Source: Argentina anserina (lineage: Eukaryota > Streptophyta > Magnoliopsida > Rosales > Rosaceae). Taken from it: a stretch of 64,000 nucleotides of DNA. Below the pieces are notes generated by a model. It worked only from the letters and a program-made list of their open reading frames with translations. It did not search any database and had not been told where the DNA came from. Of the stretch, positions 21,626-34,391 are shown piece after piece. The position numbers and the translations under genes are program-made. Numbering within the stretch: position 1 is the first letter of the stretch; every line of letters begins with the position of its first letter. The stretch spans positions 17,007,001-17,071,000 of the forward strand of contig NC_065874.1 in assembly GCF_933775445.1 (NCBI RefSeq), in the 5' to 3' direction.

Positions 21626-24493
21626 TGTAATAACCCTAAATTTCAAAAACAATATTTGAGTTTGATTTGAATTCTATAAAATTATGAAATTTCATTAGAA
21701 TGAATGTGATTGGTTACGACGTTATGTAACGAGTAACGGTTACGTCCTCGGAACGTTTAATTCGAAAAACGTTACGTTTCCGAAATTTTTATGTCAACTT
21801 TTATTCTGTCGCTCGGTTTCGAAAACTTTCTTCACGAAAGTTGTAGAGCTCGTCGATACGAGTTCGAGAGTATGTGACGCGTTCTAATCGGATGTCGGAC
21901 GTAGAAGTTATTAACGTCGGAAGTTAGTTTCTGATTTTGGAAACTAGTATATAAAGGGATTTTAGCTGTTAGGGTTTCCAAAGTGGAAACTCTCTCTCTC
22001 TCCTCACTCTCTCCGCCTCCCTCTCTCTCTCTCTCTCCCCGAAACCTCACTCTCTCCTTCAGAAAATTCCCAGCCACGATCCGACGGGCTCCGACCTCCG
22101 TGTCTCTCACCGCCGGTCTCCACGCACCCACGAGCTCGACTCCTTCCTTTCCCGGGCAAGACGCGACTCCCCTTGCCGCCAAGGAGCGACGCCTATCTCC
22201 TCTGCCCCTGCAACAACTCGCCACTGTTCAAGCCTTTCTCCGACGAAACAAGGGTGTAGAGCAGGGGCACCTCCATCACTCCTCAATCCTGCTACACCTA
22301 CGATCGGGGGAAGGGACGCGACGACACCTCCTTGACGAATCGACACGATCGGTGACTCATCTCACACCGACCTCGAACCGAAGCTCCACCGTATGATCTA
22401 GGTAAGGATTGATGTAATCGAATTGTTGTTGTGTTTGTTGGATGTTTGGGATTGATTTGGGAGATTTCTGGATCGATTGGAGAATGATGGAGGAGAATCG
22501 GTTGTGTAGGTGGTGAGGGTTGAGCACCGCTGCCTTAGGCAGCGCGTGTGAGAGAGTGAGATAGTGTAGGGGCGGTCTTCGCGGTGGGAAGGGCGGAGGA
22601 AGAAAGGAGGATGGTTTTGGGGTGGCGGTGGCGTCACACGCACCTTGGTTGGTGTCGGCGCGTGTGCCCCACGTGTTGCCACAGTGAGTGGCGCGTGGCA
22701 CGCGCCACGCGCGGCCTGCCGGAGGTGGCGCGTGCAACCCACGCGCCGCCACACGTGGCGGCACGTGAACAGTATTCCAGAAGGGTATTTTGGTAATTTA
22801 CTTACGTACGGTAAATGTAAATTTTATTTACGTACGGTAAATGGAAATTAAATTTTACGTACGGTAAATGTAAAAATAAATTACTTTCAGTCATTGTAAA
22901 AAGTAATTTGTAAAAGGTAATTTAGTAAATTTTATTTACTGAGATTGTATTTACATTTAAATAGTATTTGTACGTACAGAAATACGAAAACAGTACGTAT
23001 ACGTACAAAAATACATAAAAGTATTTATACGTACAGAAATACGTACACAGTATGTACACTTACAGAAATACGTATTAATTGTGTATTTGTACAATAATAC
23101 GTGAACAGTAACCATGAACAGTAAATTCGTAAAACCGAAAATTGTTGAACAGTAACCGATTATTACTGTTAGGGCATTTAAAAGTTTACGAAACGTTTCT
23201 AAATTCTTTTCTTATCTTTTCAAGGTGATCGATAAATCAAGGAAAGGAATTATCTCCGGAAAATTGTGGAATTACGTTCGAGTCGATAAGGTGAGTAAAA
23301 TCTCACATATTACGAATCTACCCTCGCGGTGATTCAAGATTTTTGCAAGAGTATTTAATAATGAATTACAACATGTATACAATTTAGTGGATTACATATA
23401 TACTGTACAATGGTAATAAGTACATATATATATAGTTCATTATATTATATACTGTTATTAATTCATCAGAAATGGTTATTTTGATGACGAAAAATTGTGT
23501 ATTGAGCATGTGTTTGTGAAATGTGACATGTATATGATATAGTGGATTATATATATATTGTATAAATGGTAAATAAGTACGAATATATATAGTTTACTAT
23601 ATAATATACTGTTATAATTTTATTGTGATCATATCGAGCATAATTTTGAATCGTACGATATGATGGGTTATTATTGTACGTGATTTTAACACGGAGATTG
23701 TTAAAATGTCGATTTGTCTTCGGATTTGATTTTGTACAATATGATGTGAGATTATTGTACGTGTTTGGTATGTCGGAACCTAGCCTTTGGCCGGGCGAAA
23801 GTTACGATACAGTTAGAGCTCTAGTCTGTCTACCGTAGTACTACATGTGAGGTAACGGGTGGTTATCTGCTCATGAGTACTCAGTTGTTTTGGATGTTGG
23901 GTAGCGGGTGGTTACCCAATATTAGCGGTGTACTACGTGAGGGGTAACAGATGTGTACCAGCGTTCATAGTACCCGTAATAGGAACGTATTAGAGTAACC
24001 AGATGGGTTGCCCGATTTCTCATGAGTACATTTATATTGTGGTGACGTGGAATTTTGTATATGTTGTTACATGAGTTATATTAATATTTTACTCATACGA
24101 GCTGTAAAGTTTACCGGGTTTGTGTTTACAATCCCGGTGCACCAATTCAATGGTGTAGGGGATACTTCTGTAGGTGCTGATTAGTGGTGATTGAGTGACG
24201 ACTCCGAAGACTCGAAGTCGTTCTTATCCTGTTTGTGGTGAGGTTCTTGCGTGGATTTGTGTGTGGGAATTTGAGTGAATTTATTTGTGAGGTTGTTGTG
24301 AGGATTATATAATTCCATTGTTATATGTTGAATTTTCATTTGGTTTGTAATAATCGGTTTGACTGAGTTGTATTTTAAACTCAGAGATGATCCGCTGTGG
24401 TATTTTAAATGATTTCGATTTCATTGAAATTGTTTAGTGCTTAACGACTTTGGAATTTTGTGTTTTTAAGCTCAAAATTTTAGGGTCGTTACA
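21626..24493 (+). repeat. 3' LTR of the chromovirus
   Basis: 2,868 bp, same ends as the 5' LTR. It retains the GC-rich segment 22690-22786 (containing GCGCGTGGCACGCGCC) that is deleted from the 5' LTR. It is followed by TSD CTACA at 24494-24498. Confidence 0.95.
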
Positions 24494-24498
24494 CTACA

Positions 24499-26050
24499 TT
24501 TCATTGCAAGTGTGTAAAGATTCATGAGTAAACTACGTGACGTTAAACAATCATATATGTAACTCTTCAACACAATTTACTCGAAGAACTAAAGCATGTT
24601 TCAAGGTATTAAGTATTAATTAAACTAGCTCATCATAAAAGTCTAAGTCAAAAGTTTTCATCCGATTATATTCCACAAAAATCACGACCGGTGCGAGGAC
24701 TAGTTCAAGCTAATAAATGGTAAAAATATTAACTAAACCGTTATAATCACTCATGCATAACAGCTAGGCAGCTAGCGTTGTATTTGGATCACCATCTGAA
24801 AACTTGTTGCTGGTACGTAAAGGAAAATGACCAATTGCACTTTGATCAATTTTTGGAAAAATAACGAAGACCATCGATCGTGTTACTTGTTTTGATATCT
24901 AAACCGTCGAGTACTCCTTGCTTGTGTGATATGTTGTTATGTTTGATCTGTTTAATTATTTGATCTTTTGATTGGTCATAGTATCATACCAGTATTCCTC
25001 GAGTACGTACGTACGTATTGACGATAATGGGAATGATCGAGTTCACAATTTTTAGTAATTTCTCGAGTTTTTACAGTTTGGAATCATAAAGTCCTGTCAA
25101 ACCTCTTCTATGCTATGACGTTCTCTAAATATAATAACTCATACATTAACAAAATGTAGAATTATTCATGAAATTAATCAAAAAAAAAAGGAAAGAAACC
25201 CAATAAGTCATGCATGCTATGTAGAATCACACCAGCTCGAAAAAATAGATAAGAGTACCACAGAACGTACTTGATCACTTCTATTGTTCGACATCTCAGT
25301 TAGCTAAAATAATCTAGGGCTTGGATATCTGAGTGTGGAGCATGATGGATGTTTCATACACTAGAAAATTATAGTTGGCATTGGGCGTTGTAGTTTTGGT
25401 TGCTAGCTAGGAACTATATATAATGGTTGACCTTAATACGCAATATTCACTCTGTTAAAGAATTTGAACATTGTATTCATCTTACTTAAACATTATGGCA
25501 ATTCGATCGTTGCTAATTTCTCTAAATAGCCCCACGACAACTGTAACCCTCATATCTTCGTATAAATACACAGAGTCATCGAGAAACGCAAATGGGAAGT
25601 ACAAACATCAATTAACAAGATCCCTAGCTAATATATAGACAGAAATTAGTAGTAACTGTAAGCATGCTAGCCTTCTCCTCGATCAGCAAATAATTGTGAA
25701 TATAAGAATCACGTCGATCATGGTGAAAGTAAAGTGAACTCTCAGATGATATATTAAAACCCGCAAGTCTCTCTTATGCAGCTTAGGAAATCGAAGAAGA
25801 AAGAGGAGTGGTGCTCGCCGATCTCAAAATTTGGAACTCTAGTGTAGAAACCCTAGGGAGAGCAAAAGCGAGAGAGCGAGGTAAGCATGATGAGAGATCG
25901 GGTTATCTAACAAAACTTTGTTTTTGTTTGGTTAGTTGATGGTCAGGCATGAAGAAAATTGGACAATTACTAATCTAACAACTCGAGCGTCAATTTGTAT
26001 TCACATTGAAAAGGTTGAGCGAGGTTGTTCTTCTATGTGTAGAGCTCTGG
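24499..26050. other. Intergenic region with a promoter-like stretch, no gene seen
   Basis: Mostly AT-rich. TATAAATA near 25560 is followed only by very short frames. A leader-like stretch with AAACCCTAGGG and GAG repeats at 25790-25890 is followed by a GTAAGC donor-like site. No product could be assigned. The part near 24640 (gtctaagtcaaaagttttca) faintly resembles the flank of small-gene copy B near 3260. Confidence 0.4.
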
Positions 26051-26650
26051 AATAGACGTTGGCATTAGGGACTCTATTGGCTGTTCTGTGGCTGGTTCTA
26101 GCACCTTGAAGAGATTTAATTCTGTTTTAGAGGCAGAGGCAGGGGCAGTCGTCGAGGGTCTCTTCCTAGCAGCTTCTCTAAACTTCGATGAGATAATTGT
26201 TGAAGGGAATCTCGCGAAGTTATCACTGCCTTCTCTAATCTGGACGATGTTTCAAACTGGAAAATTGCCCCTATGATCAAGAATGCCGCCTCAGTTCTCC
26301 CCCGATTCTTGAAAGTCACTTGGAGCTGGGTTCCCCGCGAGTTGAACCGTTTCGCTGATTCTTCAGCCAAGATGGCTATAGCGAAGTTGTGCTCTTCGGA
26401 ATGGAACGAAAGTCCCCCAACTTCTCTGATGGACGTACTAAAGTCGTATGGTTTACCTGACCCTCCTTAGTCTTTCTCTTTGAGTTGGCGTTTTGTTCGC
26501 TTTGTTCCTTCCGGTTTGTAGTTTAGTTTCTTTGGTTATCTTTTTTCTGTAGTGGCTTCTTCTAGGTTTGTAGCCTGGTTTGTTTCTTGTTTGTAGCTTC
26601 TCGGGCCTGTTGTGCTCTTTAATGGATTTCATATTGACAAAAAAAAAGAG
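26050..26650 (+). pseudogene. LINE remnant: RNase H-like domain and 3' tail
   Basis: Frames at 26057-26207 and 26208-26470 together encode the C-terminal RNase H-like domain found in plant non-LTR retrotransposons and related genes. The first part has SVLEAEAGAVVEGL and LNFDEIIVEG; the second has SNWKIAP and SWVPRELNRFADSSAKMA. A single-base indel near 26207 separates them. The downstream GTTT/CTTT-rich untranslated tail ends in a short A-run at about 26639-26647, as in a 5'-truncated LINE. Nothing of endonuclease or reverse transcriptase is present upstream. Confidence 0.7.
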
Positions 26651-26681
26651 AGTCGGATACTTGTTTATCTAGGGCTGGCAT

Positions 26682-27372
26682 TAGGGCTGGGCTCGGTTCG
26701 GAATTTTGGTGAAACCGACTCAAAGTCCGAAATTTTCGGTTCGGGCCGGTTTTTAATTTTTTTTCGGGCGCAATATTGTCTTAACAAAAAAACTCAATAT
26801 TTTTCTAGGTTTTGATGTAGTGAATTGAGATGAACTGATGAAGACATGAAGTGCTAAACAATCAAAATTAAGGGGGAGATCGAATAAGGGAGAGAAGAAG
26901 TGATGATGAGATGATGTGAGATGAATTGACAAACTGATGACAATAAGGTAAAGATTGAAATTACCAAATAAGTCTAGAATATGAGTTTGTAACTTTGTAG
27001 ATTACTAAGTAATACTTAATGACTGAAGATTGAGTATGAGAGAGTGAAAGAAAATGAATAAGGGAGAAGATAAATGGAGTGAAAAATGAAAGAGGGAGGC
27101 GCATAATGAAAGAGAGAATGGATCGGGGCTTGGGTAGGGTTTAGGTTTAGGTTTTTTATACAGGTACATAAAACCAATAACATTGTGACATATGAAAGTG
27201 TTAGTAAAAATAGTTCGGTTTGAGTTTTCGGGCTGTAAAAAATAAAAAACCGAGACCAACCCGTCACTTGAAAATTGATTCAGTTTCTATCTGCTCCAAA
27301 CCTGGCCCGACTCAAGTTTGATTGGTCCAATCAGTTCGGTTCTCAGCCTTTGGGCCGAACCGCCCACCCCTA
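26682..27372. mobile_element. hAT-type MITE (691 bp)
   Basis: Terminal inverted repeats TAGGGCTGGGCTCGGTTCGG (left) and, on the right, the complement of CCGAACCGCCCACCCCTA. They are flanked by 8-bp duplications that differ at one base (GCTGGCAT at 26674-26681, GTTGGCAT at 27373-27380). The 8-bp duplication and the TAGGGGTGGGC-type end are characteristic of non-autonomous hAT elements. The interior has no transposase. Confidence 0.8.
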
Positions 27373-27380
27373 GTTGGCAT

Positions 27381-30160
27381 TTTCTCGTGAAAAAAAAAAC
27401 CCAAGAGAAAATTGCGGTACGGTTGTGGTATACAATTACGTGGCAAACACAATTACGTGTTAAATTTTGAATGAAGTGTGTCTCGAAACCGCCACCTCTC
27501 AGGTGAGAGCTGGCCCTAAACCACTACACCAGACGGACCATTGGTAGTGTTTTACGCAGACATTATATTTAAACAGGCTTAGAGTTGTTTCAGTTGAATC
27601 GGTGCCTCCTCTCTTTCGTCGATTTCATTCCAGTTCATACTTCATGCCTTCTTCATTCTAACAACTCAGTTCATACCTTCTTCATTACCGTTCATCCATC
27701 TACCCATTTCAATTCAACCCCATCTCTCCTCAAAGCTCCAATCTTTAATTGCATCTGATCTCATTCGATTCCTTAACCCAGTGATCCCACCACAGAAGCA
27801 CCAACGAATTTGGATCAAATTCCCAGTGATTCCACGATATCTACCTTTCGATTATTCACTACTACTACATCTCTAAAAACCTAATCCTAATTTACAGTCG
27901 CTGCGAATTCAAATCACTCTGAAATTTACAGGTGATTATTGTATATTGCTTCGTCGATTCTTGTTTCATTTCAATTTCTGCTTTTTTCTATTGTTGATTG
28001 AAAAGTAGATGTTGATTTGAGCTATTAAATCTTCTCGTTTTAGTTATCGGACCTTAAACAGTGTATTGTATTTGGATATGTGTGAATTTATTTTAATTCA
28101 CAAATTTTTTTAGAAAGTTCACGGTCTCTTTAAAATGTTCATAGACTTTTATAAAATTGTCAAAACTACTGACTTCAACTACAGACTTTTGGCTGGTTTC
28201 TACAAGTTTCTATTGATTCATGAAATCCACCGAATTTATATTGATCGACTTATACTGATTTTTTATGACTCATAAAAAAATTAAAACTTTTGTTATTAGT
28301 TAAGAAAATAAGGAAATAAGGTATGAAACTAATTAATGTACCTACCATGTCTATTAATTACAAACTTACGGTTATGTTGCTTCACTGTCCACTGTTCTAT
28401 GATAATTTACTTCACACACAGAGTGCGCCTTAAGTATCTAGGTTGGTATGGTTATCTAACGCTCTGTGAATGTTATTAAACGGGGACTTAATGCATGCTA
28501 ATAAAATTTTCTATACAATAATTTTTATTGTTACATCCGACCAAAAATAAATTAAGAAAAATCATTCAAAACACACCAAACACTGAAATCGGGGAGCAGA
28601 TAGAAGAGAAGATGAGAAAGTTTTTGGGCATGGTCTTGTAAATCGGTTCCCACAGCGACACCGTCCATGACGACAGTACTCAACGATAAATTTTATGGAG
28701 AGAGAGAGAGAGAGAGAACTGACTTCTTTTAAAATATATATATCAATAAATATATAAATCTCTTAATTTAATTAGTAAATAAACTTGATCTATAGTTTTC
28801 CCGGGGGGTATCACATTTATTCTAAGTAAATTTATTGGTTGTGTCTATTACAAAGAAATTAGAGAATGTCATTGTTTATAAGAGAGTAAGAGAAACCCTT
28901 TAAATTTAATATATATTTTTCTTATGTACTTCTTTCATCGTTATTGTTTTTATTGGTAGCATTGGACATGTGTCCACATTTGAGAATAAAGTTTTAATAA
29001 GAATAAAGATACAAGGTAAGAACATAGCATAAAGAAGAAGAAAATAATCAAAGGGTGAATAACCATATTGGGTTATAGAAAAAATAATTGGTAAAGAAAA
29101 GACAAAGAAAATAAAGAAAAATGATAGAGGATGAACATCAATCATTGAATAAAATGAGAAAGTCCATAGAAATTTCTATGAAAATATTTGATATAGAGGC
29201 TAGACAATTTTTAGACTTGTATGTGTATTTTACATTATAAAGCTCATGAGATTCCATGAGTTTATAATTCCATAATGAATGATATTTTAAATAACCACAT
29301 ACTTCTATTCATTTTAAAAAATCATGATTGAATACCCTAGACTCTCATAAATTTTATAATGACTTTTTAAAATTCTAATTGAATACATCTAGACTTGTAT
29401 GGATAATTAAAATTCTAATTGAATACCTCTAGACTTTAAAAATCTATGGATTTCTTTAAAATTTCCACTAATTCCATATATAATAGACCGACTTAAGATT
29501 CAAAAAATATCCTCAAGTTTTTCATTTGAAACTCAGCGACTTAGGGTTGGAACTTGGAAGAGCTTACGAAGGGCATACCACGGTTACCGACCGATACCAA
29601 CCAAGTTTTCGGTAACTGATCCCGAAGTGGTCGGCAGTGATTCTAAATTTTGTGATACCATCATACGTCGGTGGTTATGTGGTTTCTACAAATTGGGGTC
29701 GGTTTGGTACCGGACCCGGCCCTAGTTTTTCTATGCGTGAAGACCCAAAATCTGAATCACCCAAAAGCTTAATCTCATTTGGGGACGACTTGTAACACTT
29801 GTTTCTCGGAGGTACATTTCTCTCTTGTTATGGATTTTCTTTATAGATGCATGATTGATATGCAACTGACAATCGATTAGACTGAAAAAAAAACAATTTT
29901 CGATTGTTAAACATGTTTACAGTGAAGAGTGGTTTTGATTGATGCGTGAAAGCTAGTAATCACCAAAAGAAGCCAAATCGCCACTGTTCTGTAGATCCAC
30001 AAACAACACTTGCATGAAGCCAACAGATCATTGTTACTGCAAATGGAGTTTGATCGAACTACCGTCAACCTGAATTATTAGTAACTTTTATTATTACTGT
30101 TGGTGAAAGTAGTATATACAGCGTGGCACATATGGATTGGATGCTTGATGTGTCCTCCTC
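27381..30160. other. Non-genic region with MITE-like repeats
   Basis: No supported gene. A leader-like stretch at 27590-27950 contains a possible donor (CAGGTGATT). An AT-rich segment from about 28080 to 29490 carries repeated phrases such as AAAATTCTAATTGAATAC (29352, 29388) and near-copies of TCTAGACTT, plus a (GA)n run at 28699-28718. It looks like a non-autonomous DNA element, but terminal repeats and a target duplication were not established. Confidence 0.4.
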
Positions 30161-30313
30161 TTCTTGTTTGCTACATTTAAGAGCTCTCTTCATTTCAAAG
30201 TCTCTCCTCTTTCACTCTTCAGATTCAATCTCTCTCCGATTCTTGTGAATTTCTCACTCATTTTTAAATCAATTGAAATCGAATTTCTGCAGAGTGAGAG
30301 AGAGTCGGTGGCA

Positions 30314-33043
30314 ATGGCGGTGGAGAGAGGAGCAGGAGGAGGAGGGACGCTATCGGAGATACACCAGAGCGCGAAGAAGCTTCTGCTACGAACACGAGAC
30401 GGCCTCGAAAGGCTGGAGAGGCTGGAGTACTCGAGCGGCATCGACTCGCCGGACCTCGCCATGTCGATCAGAAACGACCTCTCTCAGATCCAGTCTCTCT
30501 GCGCCGATATGGACCGTCTCTGGCGCTCCGTCGCCGCCAAGTCGCAGCGCGATATCTGGAAACGGTTAGGGTTTCGGTTCCGATTGATTCTAATTTAAAT
30601 TTTCGTCAGAATTGTGGAATTGAGTTTTGGATTGTGATTGTGATTTTTTTTGGTGTGTAGTAAAGTGGAGCAAGTGGCAGAGGAGGCTGAATCGTTGAAG
30701 GAAGGTTTGGATAAGTACAATTTGAGAAAGCAGAGGAAGATCTGTGAAGCCAAAGAGCGGGCTGAGCTGCTTGGAAGAGCTGTAAGGAGTTTTGGGCATG
30801 GTTTTGTTAGTGTTTTGTTTTGCTTCCTAGTGTTTAATGTTGATTATCACATTTTCGGATGCCAATTTTTGTTGTGGTGTAGAATGGAGAGTCGTCTCAT
30901 GTTATTAGAGTGTTTGATGAGGAGGCACAAGCAATGCAGTCGGCTCGGAATTCGTCTCGCATGCTTCATGAAGCTACCTCGGTCGGGGAAGCTATTCTGT
31001 CCAAGTATGCAGGGCAGAGGGAACACATAAAGGTATGATTCTTATAGGCTTACTGCTGTGCACCTTGGTTTTCTGTAATGTATGGTGATTTGTATCTGTG
31101 ATTGTTTGAACATAATTAATGAGCGAGTTGCAGTTTCTCATAGCTATCTGTGATATTGCTTGTGTATGTAGTAGCCACTCGGGGTATGTGTAGTAACTTC
31201 TAAGTTAAGCATCACTGTCATGAGTATATGCGGGTAATATAGGTGATAGGAAGGGGTCACTCATTTTAAAAGAGTATATGTGGTGATGCAGGAGAGAGAG
31301 TAGTTTAAGAAAGAAAGAGAGATTTAGAAGGGAAAAGTAGAATGAGAGAGGTTAGGAAAGAGAAACCAAGGCACAGCCTTGAATATGATTTTCAATTCAT
31401 TATAATCTGCTTTGAAAGTACACAACATAACTATACTTAAAAACTACAAAGACAATTCGTAGACTTCTAGAATACCATTAGACTATAACTGCTCAAACTT
31501 ATTGATAGTAAGACATTAATAGACTCATAATTATTCTTGTAACAGAAAATTAACCTAACAAGACCCTTAAACAACCATGGAGACTTTCCTCTGGACTAGA
31601 AGAGGTTGGGATTAGTTTTAGGCTTCCAAACAGGATATTTCTTTTCCGGTCAACCAAAGGCTGCTTCATCATGTGGCCTCTGTAGAAGGGGATTTCTGTA
31701 GATTCTATAATCGTCCAGTTTCTCGTTCCCTCTCCTGCCCTCCAATTTCATATTAGATTGGTCACTAGCAGACCTTGAAAGAAACATAAACAGAAAGGAA
31801 TGAATCCCAGTTACTTCTATGGTATGTTTTTTTTAAATTATTCACAGGTTAGGAATTCTGGGTAATAATTCATTCTCATTAAATTTGTTCTCCAAGTGAG
31901 TGAGGTTGCAGAAGAGGACGTGGGAATAAAGGCTGCGTTTCAAAGGATTTAATGTTTAGATCTCGAATAGTGAGTGTTGGGCTGATGAATTTTTTGTTCA
32001 TGTTTTCTGCAATCGTATTTTGAAGTTATGGAAGTTTGATTACTGATTCCTGCATCTGGTGATATTCTTTTTTTTATTTGGATATCTATTTGTTCTATTT
32101 CTTAATAATATTTGAGAGTAAAACTAAATTCTCAATAAGTTTTATGTGTCCTTGTTTGATTAGTTCTTGGCTAATAGCAAAACAATGAGCTAGCTATTTG
32201 GTGTTGAAATTTCTGCGCTTGAATTGTTATCAGTTTTGGGATTAAATTTCTGGGTTTGATACTCGTGTGTCTTCTCGTCTGTTGGCATTGTTTTCTCTGA
32301 TTATTCTGAGTTCTTCAGTTCAAGTCTTTAGTACATAAGCGAAAAGAGTGCTAAACACGAGGGAGGTCTAATGTAAAAATAAGCTAGGCTTGAGGAATGT
32401 AGGCTTCCAATAGAAATTAAACCCGAGTACAATAGTACCATATAGCAAACACCTTTAAGGGAACTAAGTAGTGTCAGGGACCCCGAGCACAGTTATACAT
32501 TAATGATGGACAGACCTAAAGAAGGTCTGACAAGCCTGTTATAGGATAGAAGATATGATGAACATTAGACAATAGAATTCAGGAGTCTAAATTCCTTCAT
32601 CTTCAGCACTTTGATGTAGGATGATTGTTGAAATTTAGGACTTGTCCAAAATAGTATTTCACTGGACCTAAACTAGCTTTCTTGCCGTAACCAAGTTTTA
32701 TTTATTACTTCTATCACTGCAGAATGAATTCTGAGACAATTTAATGGAACATGATTGAGGGAACTAAGGATTCAAAGATTCTATAATACACCATTTAGCA
32801 CTGTTTTTTTATCATGATTGTTGGTACTATTGTTAAATACCTCAACACCTTTTTTTCAATCATTATTTGTCTTGTTTTCAGAGAGCTCAACGGAAAGCAC
32901 TCGATATTCTTAACACAGTAGGTCTGTCCAACTCCGTACTGAAGCTTATCGAGAGGCGGCATCATGTAGATCGGTGGATTAAATATGCAGGCATGATTTT
33001 GACAGTCGTTATTGTGTTTTTCTTTTGGAGGTGGACACGATGA
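30314..33043 (+). CDS. MEMB11: Membrin, Golgi Qb-SNARE (4 exons, 227 aa)
   Basis: Membrins act in ER-Golgi and intra-Golgi vesicle fusion as Qb-SNAREs. Exons: 30314-30564, 30661-30781, 30883-31032 and 32882-33043. All introns are GT-AG, and the total is 684 nt, an exact 228 codons. The start is the ATG at 30314 (MAVERGAGGGGTLSEIHQSA). Family landmarks are SAKKLLLRTRDGLERLE, LWRSVAAKSQRDIWKR, the SNARE region with FDEEAQAMQSARNSSRML, QRKALDILNTVGLSNSVLK, and a C-terminal anchor WIKYAGMILTVVIVFFFWRW. Length and C-terminal layout fit plant MEMB11/MEMB12; which paralogue it is cannot be told. Intron 3 is 1.85 kb. The RING gene downstream is convergent. The gene appears intact and functional. Confidence 0.93.
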
Positions 33044-34391
33044 TATATGCTCTCTGTCATGGTATTTGGTTCTACTTCTGGAAACAGGAAATTTTCTTGT
33101 GATTTGGTCGATGGAAAAAAGGCTAACAATCACTGTACATGCACTATTTTAGAAGACAGACATAATACAGCGTAGCTTTCTACCTTTTCTTTGATTTTGT
33201 CAGCTTTCTTGATATGGAATCATGGATGGTTGTAATCATGCTCTTTGTTACAAAAATGTTACAGATCCAACTCATCCAAGCATATCACTCGCCTGAGTGA
33301 GCCAACTCGGTCGCTGAAAATTGTCTGTCCAGTGCCAAAATGTAATGTTCTTTGTAATTTTGGTTCCATCTCTACATTAGTAAAATTTTCATCTGGTCTT
33401 TAGGCCATTGTTGCTAGTAATACATGGCGTTTAGGCCATCTTGCCCACTTCATAATGAGCACATCTCTTATAAATTTCTTTGGTGTCAAAAGACAATTAT
33501 AGAGAGGATCCAAGTACAATTATTCTGAGGAAACACACGGGATTAATAACCAGATTCAAGTCAAGGAACTTCCCCTCTTTAAAACATCTATCCTCCCTCC
33601 GCCACTTCTTCTCCTTCAATTGGTAGACTATTCAGACTATTGTCATCCTCTCCCTCCAAATCACATCAATTTTTCAAAGGTTCAGTTCAAGATCATATTG
33701 GAGCTCTTGCTTTGTCTTTCGAGATCATCTTGCTTGCCCTTTTTTGGCTTCCACAAAACGACTCGGTACCTGCTCTGATGTCCTAATGCTGAAGTTTCTG
33801 CTCTCTGAGCGAATTTGTTAGCTCTTTTGATCCATGGCTTCTGGATTAGTGTTGTGGAGGGAATAAAACTGCTCATGGATTGTCTTAAGGGTCTTGAACT
33901 CTTGATCGTCGACCTGGGAGAGTACCATGCCATTCTTAATCGAGCTTCCCTCATGGGAGTCTCTTCCTTCACTCGTACTGTAAATACTGGTCACTACTTG
34001 GGCAATGCAAGTTCGGCCTTCCATTTTGACATGTAACAACCACCAGAGGCTTTCCTGTGTAACCTTTTTCACTTGTTCGAAAAAATTTGAGGAAGTTCAT
34101 TGTTCAATTGATGATTTTAGCAAAACTTTATACTTGAGGTCTCACTGGATCATCTTTCTGAGACTCTTGCTGACGATATAGAATGATGAAACTGGCAATT
34201 CCTGAGCTGGATAAATACATGATCATAAGACATAAAGATCATGAAAATCAGTGGAAAAAGGAAATTATGAAGATACTGTACTTATTGCTTAAGCTGGTAT
34301 ACATTTTCGAGAACAATCCTAAACTGATGGTGTAACATCTAATTGAACAGCTGCTTGCCTCTAATTCTTACAAGCTGGGAGTGGGTGGCAC
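33044..34391. other. Convergent intergenic region and 3' UTRs
   Basis: Lies between the 3' ends of membrin (plus) and the RING gene (minus). The first ~350 bp are probably membrin 3' UTR. A denser stretch at about 33680-34070 has minus-strand frames (for example IQKPWIKRANKFAQRAE) that look like a decayed coding remnant, but I do not recognise the family. Confidence 0.4.

Larger units (their letters stand above)
14016..24493 (+). mobile_element. Full-length Ty3/gypsy chromovirus, Tekay/Del clade
   Basis: A 10.48-kb element with 2.78- and 2.87-kb LTRs, TG...CA ends, an initiator-Met primer site (TGGTATCAGAGC at 16795), gag with two zinc knuckles, protease, reverse transcriptase, RNase H, integrase with a C-terminal chromodomain, polypurine tract (AAGGGGGG, 21613-21620) and TSD CTACA. 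Long LTRs, the initiator-Met primer site and a chromodomain after integrase are typical of Tekay/Del chromoviruses. LTR identity is high apart from a 97-bp indel (roughly 1-2% substitutions by eye), so it inserted recently. It is nonetheless damaged: a TGA near the gag start, a frameshift in a duplicated gag segment, and stops at 18223 and 18709. Confidence 0.95.

Noticed and set aside
27490..27545. tRNA-like phrase around CTCTCAGGTGAGAGCTGGCC
   Set aside because: It has a short stem but no complete A and B boxes or cloverleaf, so neither a tRNA nor a SINE call is supported.
33682..34072. Minus-strand frames between membrin and the RING gene
   Set aside because: Two short overlapping frames without a recognised family; at best a decayed remnant.
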